Assembly (NCBI GenBank): GCA_020912385.1
Contig: CP087212.1
Coordinates: 2,418,001-2,482,000 of the forward strand
Direction of reading: 5' to 3'
Length of the DNA stretch: 64,000 nt
From: Neofusicoccum parvum
Lineage: Eukaryota > Ascomycota > Dothideomycetes > Botryosphaeriales > Botryosphaeriaceae
Shown here: positions 21,031 through 32,370 of the stretch, piece by piece
Layout of the letters: every line of letters begins with the position of its first letter
How positions within the stretch are numbered: the first letter of the stretch is position 1
The notes under the pieces: model-generated
What the model was told of the DNA's origin: nothing
Databases searched by the model: none
What the model saw: the letters and a program-made list of their open reading frames with translations, nothing else
Position numbers and translations under genes: made by a program

Positions 21031-22219
21031 ATCGAAATTCTGGGAATGAGTGGCACGTTCTCCTCGTCAGGCGGCGCTCTTGGCTATTTAAGCCCTGGAT
21101 CTACCCGCACATGCGGCGCAATGGTTCCTGGCCTGTCCATCACTGCGTCTTGCGGAAATTGTTTTGAGCGGGTTGCAGATCCTTTCGTACGGGGTTCGTA
21201 TTCGTTCGCGTCTGATTGGAGGTCTCGGGGAAACAATAGTTGTAGTGGAGGGATCGTCACAAGCTGTGTAACGTTCTCGGTCTCTGTTGCGGGGTGAACC
21301 TCGGTCCACCCGCGAGATGTGTGATCAGGATCCAGGCAGGACCAAACTGCCGTGGAAATGAAAGGGCTCGGGGAACAAAGCATACATATCACGAGCTTCT
21401 CGTAGATCGCTACTCGAAAAGCAACGTAGAGGAAAGCAAGACCAGGCAAAAAGGTTTCCTTATCGCAAGAGGAAGGATCTCCGATAACAAACGTCAGCTA
21501 GATCTCGACTAATAGAGATAGAGAATAAGCGCTTGACCCTGGTCCTCATGGGAGGCCACCGCGAGAGCCTAATTCGAGCCTTTGTGGCTTGCCCAATTTC
21601 CGCACTGCGTTGTCCGGCAGCAGCGAGTATTCACAGAGTATGGCAAATGACGAATCGGTCAGCTATGGCTTTTCACCTTCTCAGCATCGATAAGAAATCT
21701 TAAAAGAAAATCAATTGCTAATTTCGAGGTGAAACACACCCCATCCCGTTCGTTTGAGCCTCATGACCAAAGTTGTGGCAAGTGCGGCGTTTGGTCGTGC
21801 TGAGACTGCTGGCCCGAAACGAAACAAGGAATAAGAAATGAGGCCAGTAAATCAGCAAGGAATGCTGTCAGAGAGCAAAAGTCAACTTTTATACCTTATT
21901 TTTCACACTAACCTACACTTAATCTTGAAAAATATTCAATGCGCTAACAGCACCTGCTACATAAGTGAAAATTTCCAGATTGGATACCTTTCATGAAGTG
22001 AGCGAGTTGCGACGTAGTGATAGTCAAAAGAGCGCCGACAGCTCCTCCAGTTATAGGAACATCATCTTTGTCAAAGTTATCGCTGCCAGCCATAAGGAGC
22101 TCTCGCAGGAGTGTGGTGCTCATTTTATACGAGTTTCAGATTCCGGATCTGGATTCATAGGGATTCAAGTCTTTGATCGACGATGAAACTCTCTGAAAAT
22201 AATCGGCAACTTTTTCAAC
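21031..22219. other. Intergenic, no gene seen
   Basis: About 1.2 kb; promoter of the FAD oxidase at the left end. The rest becomes AT-rich towards the hydrolase pseudogene. No supportable feature. Confidence 0.4.
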
Positions 22220-22990
22220 TATACTAGTATAGCCGAATGTTACTGCAGAACTGCAGAGGAAACCCCTTGACCCAATCCAACATCGTGTGGAACGTTTCCT
22301 GGGAGTTAAGGTGGGTGTTCAAATTGTGCTCAGCATCCCAGCTTATCATCGTCCCAATCGCGTACTGGCCCGGGTCTGCACTAATACCCGTAAGGATCAC
22401 GGTGTTGGAATCATAGGGCTACTTCGCAGTGATGGTTTCCGTGTAGGTCGACCCAGCTGAATGTCCAACGCCAACGACATGCTTAAAGGGCGCCATGCCA
22501 CCAATGGCGCCGTGACGGAGTTTTGGATAAGGAAGTCAACGAGGTCGACCTGGACGGGCGCCTGCACATGGGCGACCATGCCGAGGCGCGACGAATCCCT
22601 AATACCAAGCTGATCATAGGAGACGGTGGCGTATCTGTAGCCGGTTGTAAGGACCCAGTAATTTTGGTACACGGTGCCGCCGTGAGTGAGAATGTGGACT
22701 GTGTTTAATGATTCTGTCGAACGGCGCGAGAAAGTAAGACACCGCTGTCTTGTAAATTAAGGCTATCTGAGCTAACTATATACTACTCGTTTGAAAGAAC
22801 ACGGTGGCTCTTTCATTAACCTTAGCTATAGTAAGAAGGGGAGCAAGGGGTAGTGTTGAGGTTAGTGTAGCTTTTTGTTGAATGAAAGATGAAGCACGTG
22901 ATTGCAGGCACGTGTGGTTGACAGATTCGGTTGGTATATCGAAGTGGACGCAGAGCTTGGACCAGATTTCGAAAGCTCTAGTCCGCTAGG
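22220..22990 (-). pseudogene. Alpha/beta-hydrolase pseudogene, split by a solo LTR
   Basis: Minus-strand remnant. Removing the solo LTR and one target duplication joins VHFDIPTESLNTVHILTHGG in frame, followed by YQNYWVLTTGYRYATVSYDQ, HVQAPVQVDLVDFLIQ and, in another frame, APFKHVVGVGHSAGSTYTET. GHSAGS is the nucleophile elbow of a fungal alpha/beta hydrolase with a lid-less THG oxyanion motif. Lesions are the LTR at 22715-22923, a frameshift after DFLIQ (about 22525), a TAG just after TETITAK (about 22425) and loss of both ends. The intact relatives are secreted or cytosolic esterase-like proteins of about 330-370 residues with unclear substrate. Non-functional on several counts. Confidence 0.72.
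22715..22923 (-). mobile_element. Solo LTR (Copia-related family), 209 bp
   Basis: Read on the minus strand it begins TGTCAACCACACGTGCC and ends GCGCCGTTCGACA. The TG..CA ends are flanked by a perfect 5-bp target duplication GATTC (22710-22714 and 22924-22928). It is nearly identical to the solo LTR at 50365 and shares its ends with the LTRs of the full Copia element at 43393. It interrupts the alpha/beta-hydrolase pseudogene in the sense orientation. A solo LTR is the product of recombination between the two LTRs of a former full element. Confidence 0.92.
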
Positions 22991-24116
22991 TAGCTAACAC
23001 CTCCATCCGGCTGGACTAATAGCTTGACATGGCGATACGAGCTAAGTTGTCTGAGAATGTATGACGTGTCTGCCGGGTGTAGTGATTATTGGCCTAATGC
23101 AAGCTGACAACAACATATAGTGACAATGTACATACAACCTTGTTAAAACACGTGCAGTCATTGTTGCAGGAGGTAGCGCTGCGGCTATTTATGAGTGCGA
23201 TGCAGACTTTCTTTTTGGGCTAACGAAAAGGTAATTGAAATGATAGCGCAACTCCCGACAATAAATCTCACGCGAAACATTCGTGCAGTAATTGAGGTAT
23301 ATGGGGGTGAACTGGGGCTTGTCGCTGTAGATCGTGTATGTTGTTGACTCGGTGCGCTTGTCGGTCAACTGATTCTATACCGAGCATTGCGAGAAGTCTC
23401 CACTGGTTACTACAAAGAGTGTCGGCCTGACAGATCTAAATTAGTTCAACTACTTCTACATCGCTCATTTATATTTCCACGCTCACATCACATCATATTC
23501 GTCCCCATGTTGTCGAAGAGAGTTAGAGATGTAGTCCGATAGTAACTCTGATGGCTGTGCACGTACACGGCATACCAAGGCAGACTTCAAACTGCTTCAG
23601 CTTAGCGTCCCTTCCGCTTATTTATTGAGTTAGCTGTAGCTGAGAAAATTCAGCTGAGAAAATTCAGCTAGGAAAGTTCAGCTAAGAAAGTTCAGCTGAG
23701 AAAGTTCAGCTGAGATGGATCACTTGGGCATATCTTGTTGCCAAATCACTGGATCCACATCTCGTATTTGGAAGAGGTGGGGCTACAGCGCACATAAAGC
23801 CCCCACATCTAGCTGGATTCTTACACGAAATTTGCGATTTCTTATCGGAACGCGCGTTTTTGGCTGTTTCTTGTGATGCCATAGGCCAAGATCGGTTGTG
23901 TAAAAACAGCCACGAGACGCTGAACCATCAGCTGTGGGACAGTCCCACAACAGGGTCCGACCCGTAGGGAAAGCAACCAGTTTCAGCTCTCGAATTTTTC
24001 CGGACCATGCGCAACAGAAAGAAAAGCGGCCGAAATATCAACCGTATCTTTTTAAGTGAGAGATCGTCCAATATGTCCATAGTAACAGCACAACCTTCCA
24101 TTTCGCAGCTTCCATA
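22991..24116. other. Intergenic, AT-rich, with minisatellite
   Basis: About 1.1 kb with no gene. Contains the 14-bp tandem array at 23638-23715 and, at the right end, the promoter of the CorA-like gene. Confidence 0.4.
23638..23715. repeat. 14-bp minisatellite
   Basis: Five full tandem units of AGCTGAGAAAATTC and close variants (AGCTAGGAAAGTTC, AGCTAAGAAAGTTC, AGCTGAGAAAGTTC) plus a partial sixth. Variation is mostly A/G transitions within the unit. Confidence 0.9.
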
Positions 24117-25925
24117 ATGTCTTCAGCAAGCTTTCCAGGTATCTCAATTTCCAAGACTCAACAAAGGATTAGACTGACGAGTTTTAGACCATGCGGTGTT
24201 CTGGGCGGACAATGCCGATATCCGAGGAAAAACAGAGGCCTATTATGAGAGAGTGATGAAAGCCTTAGCGACGAGACTCGTGAAGAAGGATACAAGGCAT
24301 CCATGGATGAATCACGATACTCCCGTTGATTGCAAAATTCGAATATTCGAGCTGTATAACCGCAGCAGCCTACCTTCTCGGTCGATCCACATCCACAACC
24401 CACAAGAGCTCTTGGAGTACTGGGAAAACACATCGGCGGATGACATAGCGGAAGGGACGAGGCAGCGTGTGATAATCCTTGAAGACATGAATCCGAGATC
24501 GGCGGAGCTTCTTGGAGTCATGCTCGACATTCCTCCGGAGGTCTTCTTAGCACACTGCGAAGAATTTTCAGATCTCAGTGTGGTAGACCGATCGTGTGCA
24601 AAACGAGGAAGCTCAACATACTGGAAAGTGCGAGTGCCGCAGAAGCGATCTTTACCCGAAGGGTTTGGAGGCCCGTATGGCGCCTGTTATCTCGAGTCGG
24701 GCACCTTCGACCGTGGTGGCTTGATACTCACTGAAGATATCTCGTACTTCTCTTTCCAGAGTGTAGTGTCCTATTGGGGCAAAGCGCATGAGGATGGCTC
24801 GTGGACAGGTGGGCAGCTTTCACATTCGATATTTGAAACGTTTTCTGATCTCTTCATCTCACAGCTGTTCTCATGATCGATCCTCATACGGCTCATTTAC
24901 GCATTCAGCCATCAGACAGCGCAACCACTAGAGTCTGTTTGGAAGATTGGGAACCTGTTCGCACCCTTTGCCACGAAGTTATGCTCGACTGTTCGGAAAT
25001 CGAGACTGTTCAGCCATACGAGCGGTCGATGTTTAAGGCTATTGAAGATGCACACAGCTGTGCAGAGATGACGGTGACGGATGACCCATTTTCGGCAACA
25101 ATCTTTGCTCGTAACTTCATTCGGGCGACATGGGAAGAGCACATCTGTCGAGATGAGTGGTCAGTGCATGACACCCTGTTCGAGGATGAAAGACAGCACC
25201 AAGGTTACCGAGGGACCAATGCATCTCAAGATCTTGAGGTCTTGGCATACGAAGACAACAAGACTGGCCAGGCATATCAAAAGTTGATGAAGGAGCGGCA
25301 GACAATTCAGGAAACCAGCAGAGTCCTAAGAGATATCATTTGGAAATTCCGATGCAGGGATACGGTCTATCTGTCGCAACAGAGCGCGGGGGTTCAGAAT
25401 GCAATGCAGGAAGAGGGAAGACTGTGGACATTCCTACAAGAGAAGCTTCAATCCATAGAAGCAATCATTGGAGACCACATAGCGATGTACTCCCAGCGCG
25501 CAGCTATGGAGGAGTCTTTCGCAGCCAAGGTGCAGGCCGCTGAGACCAATCAGCAGACAGCTGCAGCTAACAGGATGGCCCGGAGTTCTGGTCAACTCAC
25601 CAAGATTGCCACAATAATAGTGCCGTGCACTTTCGTGGCCTCCATATTTTCTATGGGTGGAAACTTTGCAGCGGGCGGGAGTCTCTTCTTCGTCTACTGG
25701 GCCATCTCTGTACCAATAACCCTTGCTCTGCTCGTTTGGGTTGTTTTTGGAACTCATATTTCAAAGCCAATAGAGAACCTGAGGGAGCAGATGATTGTCA
25801 GAAGGGTAGGCCTCGGTGAGAGAAAAACACTCATGAAGGATAAAATCTCTAAGATTGGGTGGCGGAGGTATTTCTTCAATTTCAGTCGAGGTCGTCCAGC
25901 TCGCGATGAAGAAAAGGGAAAATGA
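24117..25925 (+). CDS. CorA-like (Mg2+ transporter-type) membrane protein
   Basis: Three exons: 24117..24138, 24188..24808 and 24865..25925, 567 residues. The short first exon encodes MSSASFP. The second intron (GTGGGC..CAG, 56 bp) joins EDGSWTAVLMIDPH and removes an apparent frame change. The soluble N-terminal domain is followed by a long helical stalk (LRDIIWKFRCRDT to AAKVQAAETNQQTAAANRMA) and two C-terminal membrane helices: IATIIVPCTFVASIFSM and FFVYWAISVPITLALLVWVV. This is the CorA/ZIP-CorA-like architecture common in filamentous fungi. The universally conserved Gly-Met-Asn at the end of helix 1 in true CorA channels is replaced by SMGGNFAAG, so Mg2+ transport is doubtful. Probably a plasma-membrane protein of unknown transport ability. 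Confidence 0.83.
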
Positions 25926-27045
25926 GCTACATTGAGACAATGGCTTATCTCCAATTGTCTTAACGAAGGGAAGTTCTCCTAGTCAATAGAGTCTTTTCAG
26001 AGGGTTTATAGAAACGCTTTAGGTTTTTATCACGGAAATATCGTTTCTTGACTGATTTTTGATGTAGTCTACTGTGCTACATATGGTTTGTGAAAAATAA
26101 CAATGCATTGCCAATCTCACCTCCTCAGCTCTAAGCACATTCAGCAGTCCAGTTTAGCGTACATGAAAGCACCACAATCACCGCACTAACAAGATTCGGT
26201 TTAGTGGTGTACGAGCCTTGAAGCAACAAAGTTCAAGAGTTGCCTTACAATTGCGGTTGTACTGGACTGCCCATCCGACGGGGAAAACATGAATCAGGTA
26301 CGGTATAGCTACCTTGATATACAATGATGTCTCCGCACACCAATAATCGTAAAGCGAAGGGTTTCAGCTTTTCGCGTAGGCTCTTACACTTGCGCAACTA
26401 CATGAGTGCACCGCGGTTGCTTGGTGAAAATTCTCGATCCCGCGCCAAAGTATTTCGCACAGAAAAAGTCCAAAGGACGATATTGTGCTGCTTAGATTGT
26501 GGCGGAATGCCCGTCAGAAGTGGGGTAAGCCGTGGCTCGGCTCGTGACTGATCGACATCGTTCCGTCGCACCGCCGGCTCACCTCGGAGCATGAAAAATC
26601 CTCGCGTCGGGCTTCTTTTGGTGGATATGCAAGAACCAGAATGCGTCTGAAGGTTCAACCGATACGCTATGAGGCGCTTTTTCAGCCGGCCCAAGCCGAC
26701 GGTGCGACGATACACGCGGTTGGATTCAGGAGCATGTGTTGCGCTGAGGTCTCGGACGTGGCACGGAGGCGGAGGTGGCGAGGCGGAAGAGAACGGAGCT
26801 CCGGCGGGTACGGTTCGGACCGCGTCAGCCGGAGGGCGATAAGTGCAGGAGATCATCCAACCAGATACGCTGCGATAACAGATCGCGAATGGATATAAGC
26901 CTTTGACGTCTTACGTCGTCTATAGATTTTTCAGCCTGTAAACAACGAAAAAGAGACCAGTCGAGACACGAGACGGCTACTACCGACAGCATTTCGCCTA
27001 TAGCTGATCACGCAAACCCGGCGAGCATTTGAACCAACGTCCGAA
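25926..27045. other. Intergenic, no gene seen
   Basis: About 1.1 kb upstream of the monooxygenase gene. A 152-codon antisense frame at 26398-26856 is Pro/Arg-rich with no domain. A GGATATAAG word at 26890-26898 could act as a TATA element but lies about 150 bp from the ATG. Confidence 0.4.
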
Positions 27046-28685
27046 ATGGGCTCACTCCCAACTGGCGGCTGGAGGCAGCTTGATGTCGGTGTCATTGGCG
27101 GCGGAATTGGCGGAATGTCCGTGGCAATCGCCCTGAGACGAGCTGGCCACCGGGTTTCCATCTATGAACGCAACGACTTTGCCGGCGAGGTTGGCGCATC
27201 AGTATCCTGCGCCGCCAACGGCACACGGTGGTTGCATGAGTGGGAAGTGGATGTGGAAAAGGGAGATCCAGTTGTGCTCAAGAAACTCATCAACCGCGAC
27301 TGGAAGACCGGCGAGCCCGTCAGCGTGTACGATTTGGATGACTACGAGGAGCGTTGGGGCTATGTCTACAACATGTTCCACCGTCAGTACATGCACGCAA
27401 TGCTGAAGGATTCGGCTTTGGGGGAGGAGGGCAAGGGCACGCCTGCGAAGTTGTTTGTCCACCACAAGGTACGGGACCCATCCTTTGCGGTTTCTAAGCA
27501 TGAGTGCTGACGAAGAACAGTGCAAGGACATCGACATGAGCGCTGGCCGGATAGAATTCGACAACGGCAAGACCGTCGAACACGACCTCATCATTGGTGC
27601 TGACGGCATCGGCTCTGTCGTGCGGGGCATTATCGGCATCCGGCCAGAGAAACGCCCGGCCGACTCGAGCTGTCTCCACGCCAACGTCCTTACTGAGGAT
27701 GCAGTCAAGGCTGGACTCGTCAACTACTCTCAAGATGCCGCCTTGGAGTACTGGGGTGGCCAAGAGGGCAAATGGGACAAGATCGTCCTGTCGCCGTGCA
27801 ATGGAGGCAAGCTATTGTCATACTATTGCTTCTTTCCCCGAGACAAGGGCGACTACACAAACCAGGCCTGGGGTGTCGACGACCGTCCAGTGGAGGAGCT
27901 GCTTGCTCCTTATCCTGAGCTTGATGCCCAAGTCAAGGCACATCTTGCTATCGGAATGGACATCCAGCCATGGCGCCTGTGGATGCAGTAAGTACATCGC
28001 GTGAGGGGTTTCACGAACCCGTTGGTTCTGACCAAGAATCATAGCGACCCATACCCGTACATTGCGAAAAACATAGTTTGCCTCTTGGGAGACGCAGGAC
28101 ACCCCGTAAGCATTTCGCAGACCTCTTAGAGATGTGCATTTGAACATGGGATGCTGACGCGAGGAATCACAGATGATGCCTCACCAGAGCCAGGGAGCCT
28201 GCATGGCTATCGAGGATGCGGCTGCCCTCGGCATTCTCTTCGATCCGAAACACTTCTCGGGTGATGTTGCCGAGACTCTCTCGATATACGATGAAGTGCG
28301 CCTGCCGCGTGCAACGAAGGTTCAGTCCGCCGCGGCGAAGGCCGCATACAACATCAACGAGCGCATTGGTTCGTTACTAAGTTGACTCAAGCACATTCGT
28401 GTATTGCTAACGATTGAGCCAGGATTCTCGAGCAACACAAACATCGGCACCTACAAGGTCGAAGACGAGAAAGCAAAGTTGACCATCGAGGAGATGAATG
28501 CGTAAGCAGATACTCGACACTCGTTACTTCACCTCAGAACTAACATCTGTGTTAGCTATGACATGTACAAAGACATCGACGAGGCTATTGCAAGAAAGAA
28601 AGGATCTCCCTATACCGACAAATGGGTGAAGGGTCTCCCCTTTGGTTTGCAGTTGTCGGGTGGAGTTGTCGTTGGAGCAGCCTGA
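27046..28685 (+). CDS. FAD-dependent monooxygenase, salicylate-hydroxylase-like
   Basis: Six exons: 27046..27468, 27521..27987, 28045..28105, 28173..28368, 28423..28501 and 28556..28685; 451 residues. DVGVIGGGIGGMSVAIALRR is the N-terminal GxGxxG Rossmann motif for FAD. EHDLIIGADGIGSVVR is the DG motif contacting FAD and NADPH. VCLLGDAGHPMMPHQSQGAC is the GD motif binding the FAD ribose, formed across two splices. These three in order define class A flavoprotein aromatic hydroxylases (salicylate hydroxylase/UbiH-like), which use NAD(P)H and O2 to hydroxylate an aromatic ring. The extended C-terminus ends LPFGLQLSGGVVVGAA. All motifs are intact. The actual substrate is not evident from sequence or neighbours. 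Confidence 0.92.
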
Positions 28686-29060
28686 AGACATGAGTCAACT
28701 GTAAAATAATTTCAAATTGGGTTGCGATTCTGTTGCCCTTCTTTATTTTCGTGGTCTGAGTAGTTCGGCATCTCAATGATACCGTCATGTTATACAAGCA
28801 GCCTCTTGGAACGAGTGTCTAAGTTTGACTACATGAAACACGACAGAGACAGGAACGAAAATACATCCAGTAGCGTATAATTCCATCCTTTGCAAAATGT
28901 ATTCCATTGTACAACTGCTAATAAAGGAGCGCGACCAGTTTGCTCTTCTTTGAACGAATTATTTTTCGTATGTTTTGTCTGTAACAGCCATATGATAACG
29001 GTCCGCACCAGTCCCTCAGAGAAAACCTCAGAGGAGGGAACGAGTCTCCCGTCGAAACCC
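28686..29060. other. Intergenic, no feature seen
   Basis: About 375 bp between the 3' ends of the monooxygenase gene and the SDR pseudogene; presumably both 3' untranslated regions. Confidence 0.4.
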
Positions 29061-29762
29061 TTACGGCGAAACGCGCCCAATAATCCCACCACCGTCAATT
29101 ACAAGACAATGGCCATTAATGTGAGACCCGCCTCGACTTGCCAAAAACACAGCTGTCGCGGCAAAATCCTCACTTCTTCCCAGTCTTCCGTTTGGATAAG
29201 TCTTCGCTAGTTCCCCCTCGCCTCCGTATCTCTGAATGAAGGGCATTACATGATCAGTAGTCTTACTGACAGCATGAACAAGGTGCTCAATACTCTCTAC
29301 TGTAGATGAGTCCGCGGTGATAGGAATGGCCTGTGCGTCGGGATTCTTGTTCGGTAACTGATTCAACATCTGTCAACCACATTAGCCCGCAATCACGTGT
29401 TTTACTATTAGCCCAACGCTATTACACTAGCCTCCATACTACCCCTTTTTTTACCTTCTTACTACAACCGAGGTTATTATAATGGCTCCCGTATTCTTCC
29501 GAATGCGTAGTATATAGTCAGCTTAGATAGCTTTAATTTACAAGATAGCGGCGTCTTCTTTTCTCGCACCGTTCGACAACATCGCACAGGCTTCCTCACA
29601 AGCGCTCGCTGTACGAGATGTGATGTAGACCTTTGATGCCCCAGCTTGCAGCATTCTAGACGCGGCAGCAAGGCCAAGGCCCTTTGAGCTCCCGGTGATA
29701 AGTGCAACTTTTCCCGCTAAGGAAAAGATGCTTTGAAAGTTGGGTAGATCCATAGCTTCCAT
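29061..29762 (-). pseudogene. Short-chain dehydrogenase (SDR) pseudogene
   Basis: The N-terminal part (29762 leftwards) has GKVALITGSSKGLGLAAASR, the TGxxxGxG cofactor motif of classical SDRs, and runs to CEEACAM. There a solo LTR interrupts the codon series; beyond the LTR and one copy of the target duplication the frame resumes as LNQLPNKNPDAQAIPITADS. A second lesion follows: SKTTDHV jumps directly to MPFIQRYGGEGELAKTYPNG, skipping roughly 100-120 residues that should hold the NAG strand, the catalytic Ser and the YxxxK active site. The C-terminal VFLASRGGSHINGHCLVIDG is normal for the family. So the gene lost its catalytic centre by deletion and was also hit by an LTR. Confidence 0.85.
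29371..29578 (+). mobile_element. Solo LTR (Copia-related family), 208 bp
   Basis: Begins TGTCAACCACATTAGCC and ends TCGCACCGTTCGACA, flanked by a perfect 5-bp duplication ACATC (29366-29370 and 29579-29583). The central part matches the solo LTRs at 22715 and 50365, with more differences (for example TTTTACTATTAGCC near the start), so it looks older. It lies antisense within the SDR pseudogene. Confidence 0.92.
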
Positions 29763-30121
29763 GGGTGATGTGTTGAAGCGTTTGTCAAGTGTTTTGACTA
29801 AAAGATGAACGGTAGTGGTTGATGACGAGTAGAGGTATATATATATCTTGTGTGAATAATGCCGGGGATAAACGGGGATTAGAGTTGTATCCCCGATGTC
29901 GTGCAATCATGGGCAGGGAGAAAGTTATGTAGAAAATCTATGCTTAACTTGTTTACCTTGCACACACAACAGCATAGTACAGCTTATTCACTTTAGGGGA
30001 TGGTGTCGCGGAATGGTCTCGCGCAACGATTCACAGCTTTTGCTCGGCTGGTAAGGCAAATGAGTGGACGTGTAAGTGACATGCTTATGACTCACATGCA
30101 CAAAAATCTTTTACATCACCT
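29763..30121. other. Intergenic, promoter of the former SDR gene
   Basis: About 360 bp. A TATATATATA run at about 29837-29846 lies about 80 bp upstream of the SDR start on the minus strand and could be its TATA element. Nothing else seen. Confidence 0.35.
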
Positions 30122-31177
30122 TTATGCACTGCCCCACACTTTTTTGTATGTACAAGACGGAAGGTCGGGCACTGATGTGTAGTCTCCGTCCTCGTTTCTC
30201 CTTGTCTCCAGCGCACCAACAGTCAGGAGGGCCAAAGCCAAAACCACCAACATCCAAGTGTATACTTTATACCAACCCGCGCTTTGGCAGGGCAAGATCG
30301 GCGAGGCCGTCTTCCCAGTGATGATGTAAAAGTAGAACAAAATAGTTTTGGGGAGTATTACGGCGAGGAACACAATCAGTCGCAGCAAGGCTGTGGTGCT
30401 GCGACAAACGGGACACAGCGGGCCGGGACAAAACCAAAATGTGATGTTGAGCGCGAGAGAGCACGTATTCCAAATAAGGAAGTAGGCTCGGAGAATGAGC
30501 GCCCGGCGCGAACTCTGTGGGTGTAGTGGCGGCGTGGCCTGATTTGGCTCCCAAGAGATTGCGGATGGCGTGGTGACTTCTGAATCTTGGTCGTTCTTCG
30601 ATGCGTCGCAGTAACCGAATTCTTCTGTCAGCCAAGGCGCTGCCGGTAGTCGGAGTAGGCTGATGAAGGAGATTGCGAAGAATATAGACCGGATGGAGAC
30701 TTGGAAGGTGCGCTCCAAGAGGGCGACCATGCAGAGATAGACTATTTGGAAGCCCTGGAGCGTGACAACCAATGTCTTGGCGGCCGAGGACGAGATCCAC
30801 GGAATTGTTGTACCACTCGGAAGCTTTGTACAAATTATGTTGGGGTTTTCCTCTAGGTAATCGCATCCGCGCCAGCCTGCATCGGTCCAGAAGACGGCGT
30901 TGATGTCTGCCATGCTCCTCGAAGTCCAGGTTGTTGCTCGGATGCGGCGGTCAACGATGACAAAGTATCTCCAAGTTATGGTCATGGGGTTCCAGAGGTA
31001 AAGGCGATCCGACCAGTGCGGCGGCTTGTCGGTCAGAATGACGGGCTCCGGAACGCCGCTCATGATGTGAGCCAGAAGAGGAGCAAGACAGATGGTGAGG
31101 AGTGAGATCCAATCCGAAACGTCTATCTTCTGGGACTGATAGGCGAAGGTGACAGTGAAGTGGCGTGGGGAAAGCAT
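30122..31177 (-). CDS. Six-helix fungal membrane protein, unknown function
   Basis: Uninterrupted frame of 351 residues. Predicted membrane helices by eye: WISLLTICLAPLLAHIMSG, KTLVVTLQGFQIVYLCMVAL, SIFFAISFISLL, YFLIWNTCSLALNITFWFC, LLRLIVFLAVILPKTILFYF and WMLVVLALALLTVGAL. Between helices 1 and 2 there is a conserved-looking WRYFVIVDRRIRATTWTSR and TDAGWRGCDYLEENPNI. I recognise the general look of a lineage-specific fungal integral membrane family but cannot name it. Frames upstream do not give a convincing extra exon, so the ATG at 31177 is used, although the first helix then begins only about 20 residues in. No metal or cofactor motif is visible. Confidence 0.68.
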   Translation of the reverse strand: MLSPRHFTVTFAYQSQKIDVSDWISLLTICLAPLLAHIMSGVPEPVILTDKPPHWSDRLYLWNPMTITWRYFVIVDRRIRATTWTSRSMADINAVFWTDAGWRGCDYLEENPNIICTKLPSGTTIPWISSSAAKTLVVTLQGFQIVYLCMVALLERTFQVSIRSIFFAISFISLLRLPAAPWLTEEFGYCDASKNDQDSEVTTPSAISWEPNQATPPLHPQSSRRALILRAYFLIWNTCSLALNITFWFCPGPLCPVCRSTTALLRLIVFLAVILPKTILFYFYIITGKTASPILPCQSAGWYKVYTWMLVVLALALLTVGALETRRNEDGDYTSVPDLPSCTYKKVWGSA

Positions 31178-32370
31178 AGCGAAGGATGCTTCGGAGCATT
31201 ATCGTCCTGTGAATGGTAGAAGGGTATTTCTGTTCGATGCGCAGGATATCTTTGTGAAGGTCAGGGAGCAGGATACTCCCAAGGTAAATGGCCGAAGTAA
31301 ATAAAACCATCTCTATTTTGTCGAGCACCAGATTCGCTCAACTTGGTACTTCTGCCTGCGCTAAAACAGGTGCGCTGAAAGAATTGCGTCGTGACGCACC
31401 TTTTGATTCGATGAAGATTGGGTTGCACAACGGGGTTGCCGATGGACGCCTACGGACAGAGGCCCAATGAGCAAGCGGCAGAGCCTGTTCAGTTGTCGTA
31501 CCCGCTTGCTGTTCACACGCTAAGCATGGGCGCGGGGGCTAGCTCCTAACGCCATCTAGGCATACTTGCTCCTGAGTGCGTACTCAGCCTCGCTTGGATC
31601 CGTACCCGCGTGGCGCACTAGGCTGCACGAGCCAGCAAACAAGACAGGTTCTTTCAGCCCTTGGGGTGGCAAAGCCCATATGTCCTGGGGCTGGTGACAA
31701 GTCTTCAGCTAAGTCAAAAACACTATTGACAGATTTGCCGAGCCTTTCTTGTGCCGTTGACCGTCGGCACGCTCCAATCAACATACTTCGGGATTTGCTA
31801 AGAGCATCTAAAAATGGGGCAATGCACCTCCAAAACGAACGTCCAGTAAGGAACTCAGCGTTTGTCTGTCGTGCCGGAGCGGCTGCCTGTTCGGCGGCTA
31901 GTGCTGACAAGAACAAGGCTTGCTATTCGGTTCTTGACCTGATCCGTGCTTCCCTGCTGGTTTTTGCATGGGGGCCAAAATGCACCCTCCTCTGAAACAC
32001 CACCAGAGGTCGCTGCATTTACACGCTCATTGAATGGAACACGGTGGCGCCATGAAAGTAGTGAAGGCGAAGACAAGAACAAAATTATCAGCTTTAGTTT
32101 CGTCGCGCGCACAGTGCTGGTTGCGACCAATCCCTGCAGGCGATGTTCAAACACTTTTTGACCTTGCCAAAAACATGGGAAAATTGCTGATAAACCCTTA
32201 GCGTCGATGTCTGACAACCGCAATCTTTACCGGAGTGAGACGTATGCCCGTACGCAACTAAGGCGAAATGTCGGTCAGTCTTGGTATCTTGCATGCTCTT
32301 AACCGCATAAATACCCACCGCCGCCGGTATCAGTTAGGATCTAGCGCCTTCTCCAACACTCCCCGGAAAC
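31178..32370. other. Divergent intergenic region, no gene seen
   Basis: About 1.2 kb between the divergent membrane-protein and P450 genes. Open frames at 31576-31995 on both strands mirror each other and lack domains. CATAAATACC at 32307-32316, about 60 bp before the P450 start, may be a weak TATA element. Confidence 0.4.

Noticed and set aside
24196..24876. Two separate genes at 24.2-24.9 and 24.9-25.9 kb
   Set aside because: A 56-bp intron with proper borders joins them into one CorA-like protein with a better junction (WTAVLMIDPH).
26398..26856. 152-codon minus-strand frame
   Set aside because: Low-complexity Pro/Arg-rich translation, no domain, in a promoter region.
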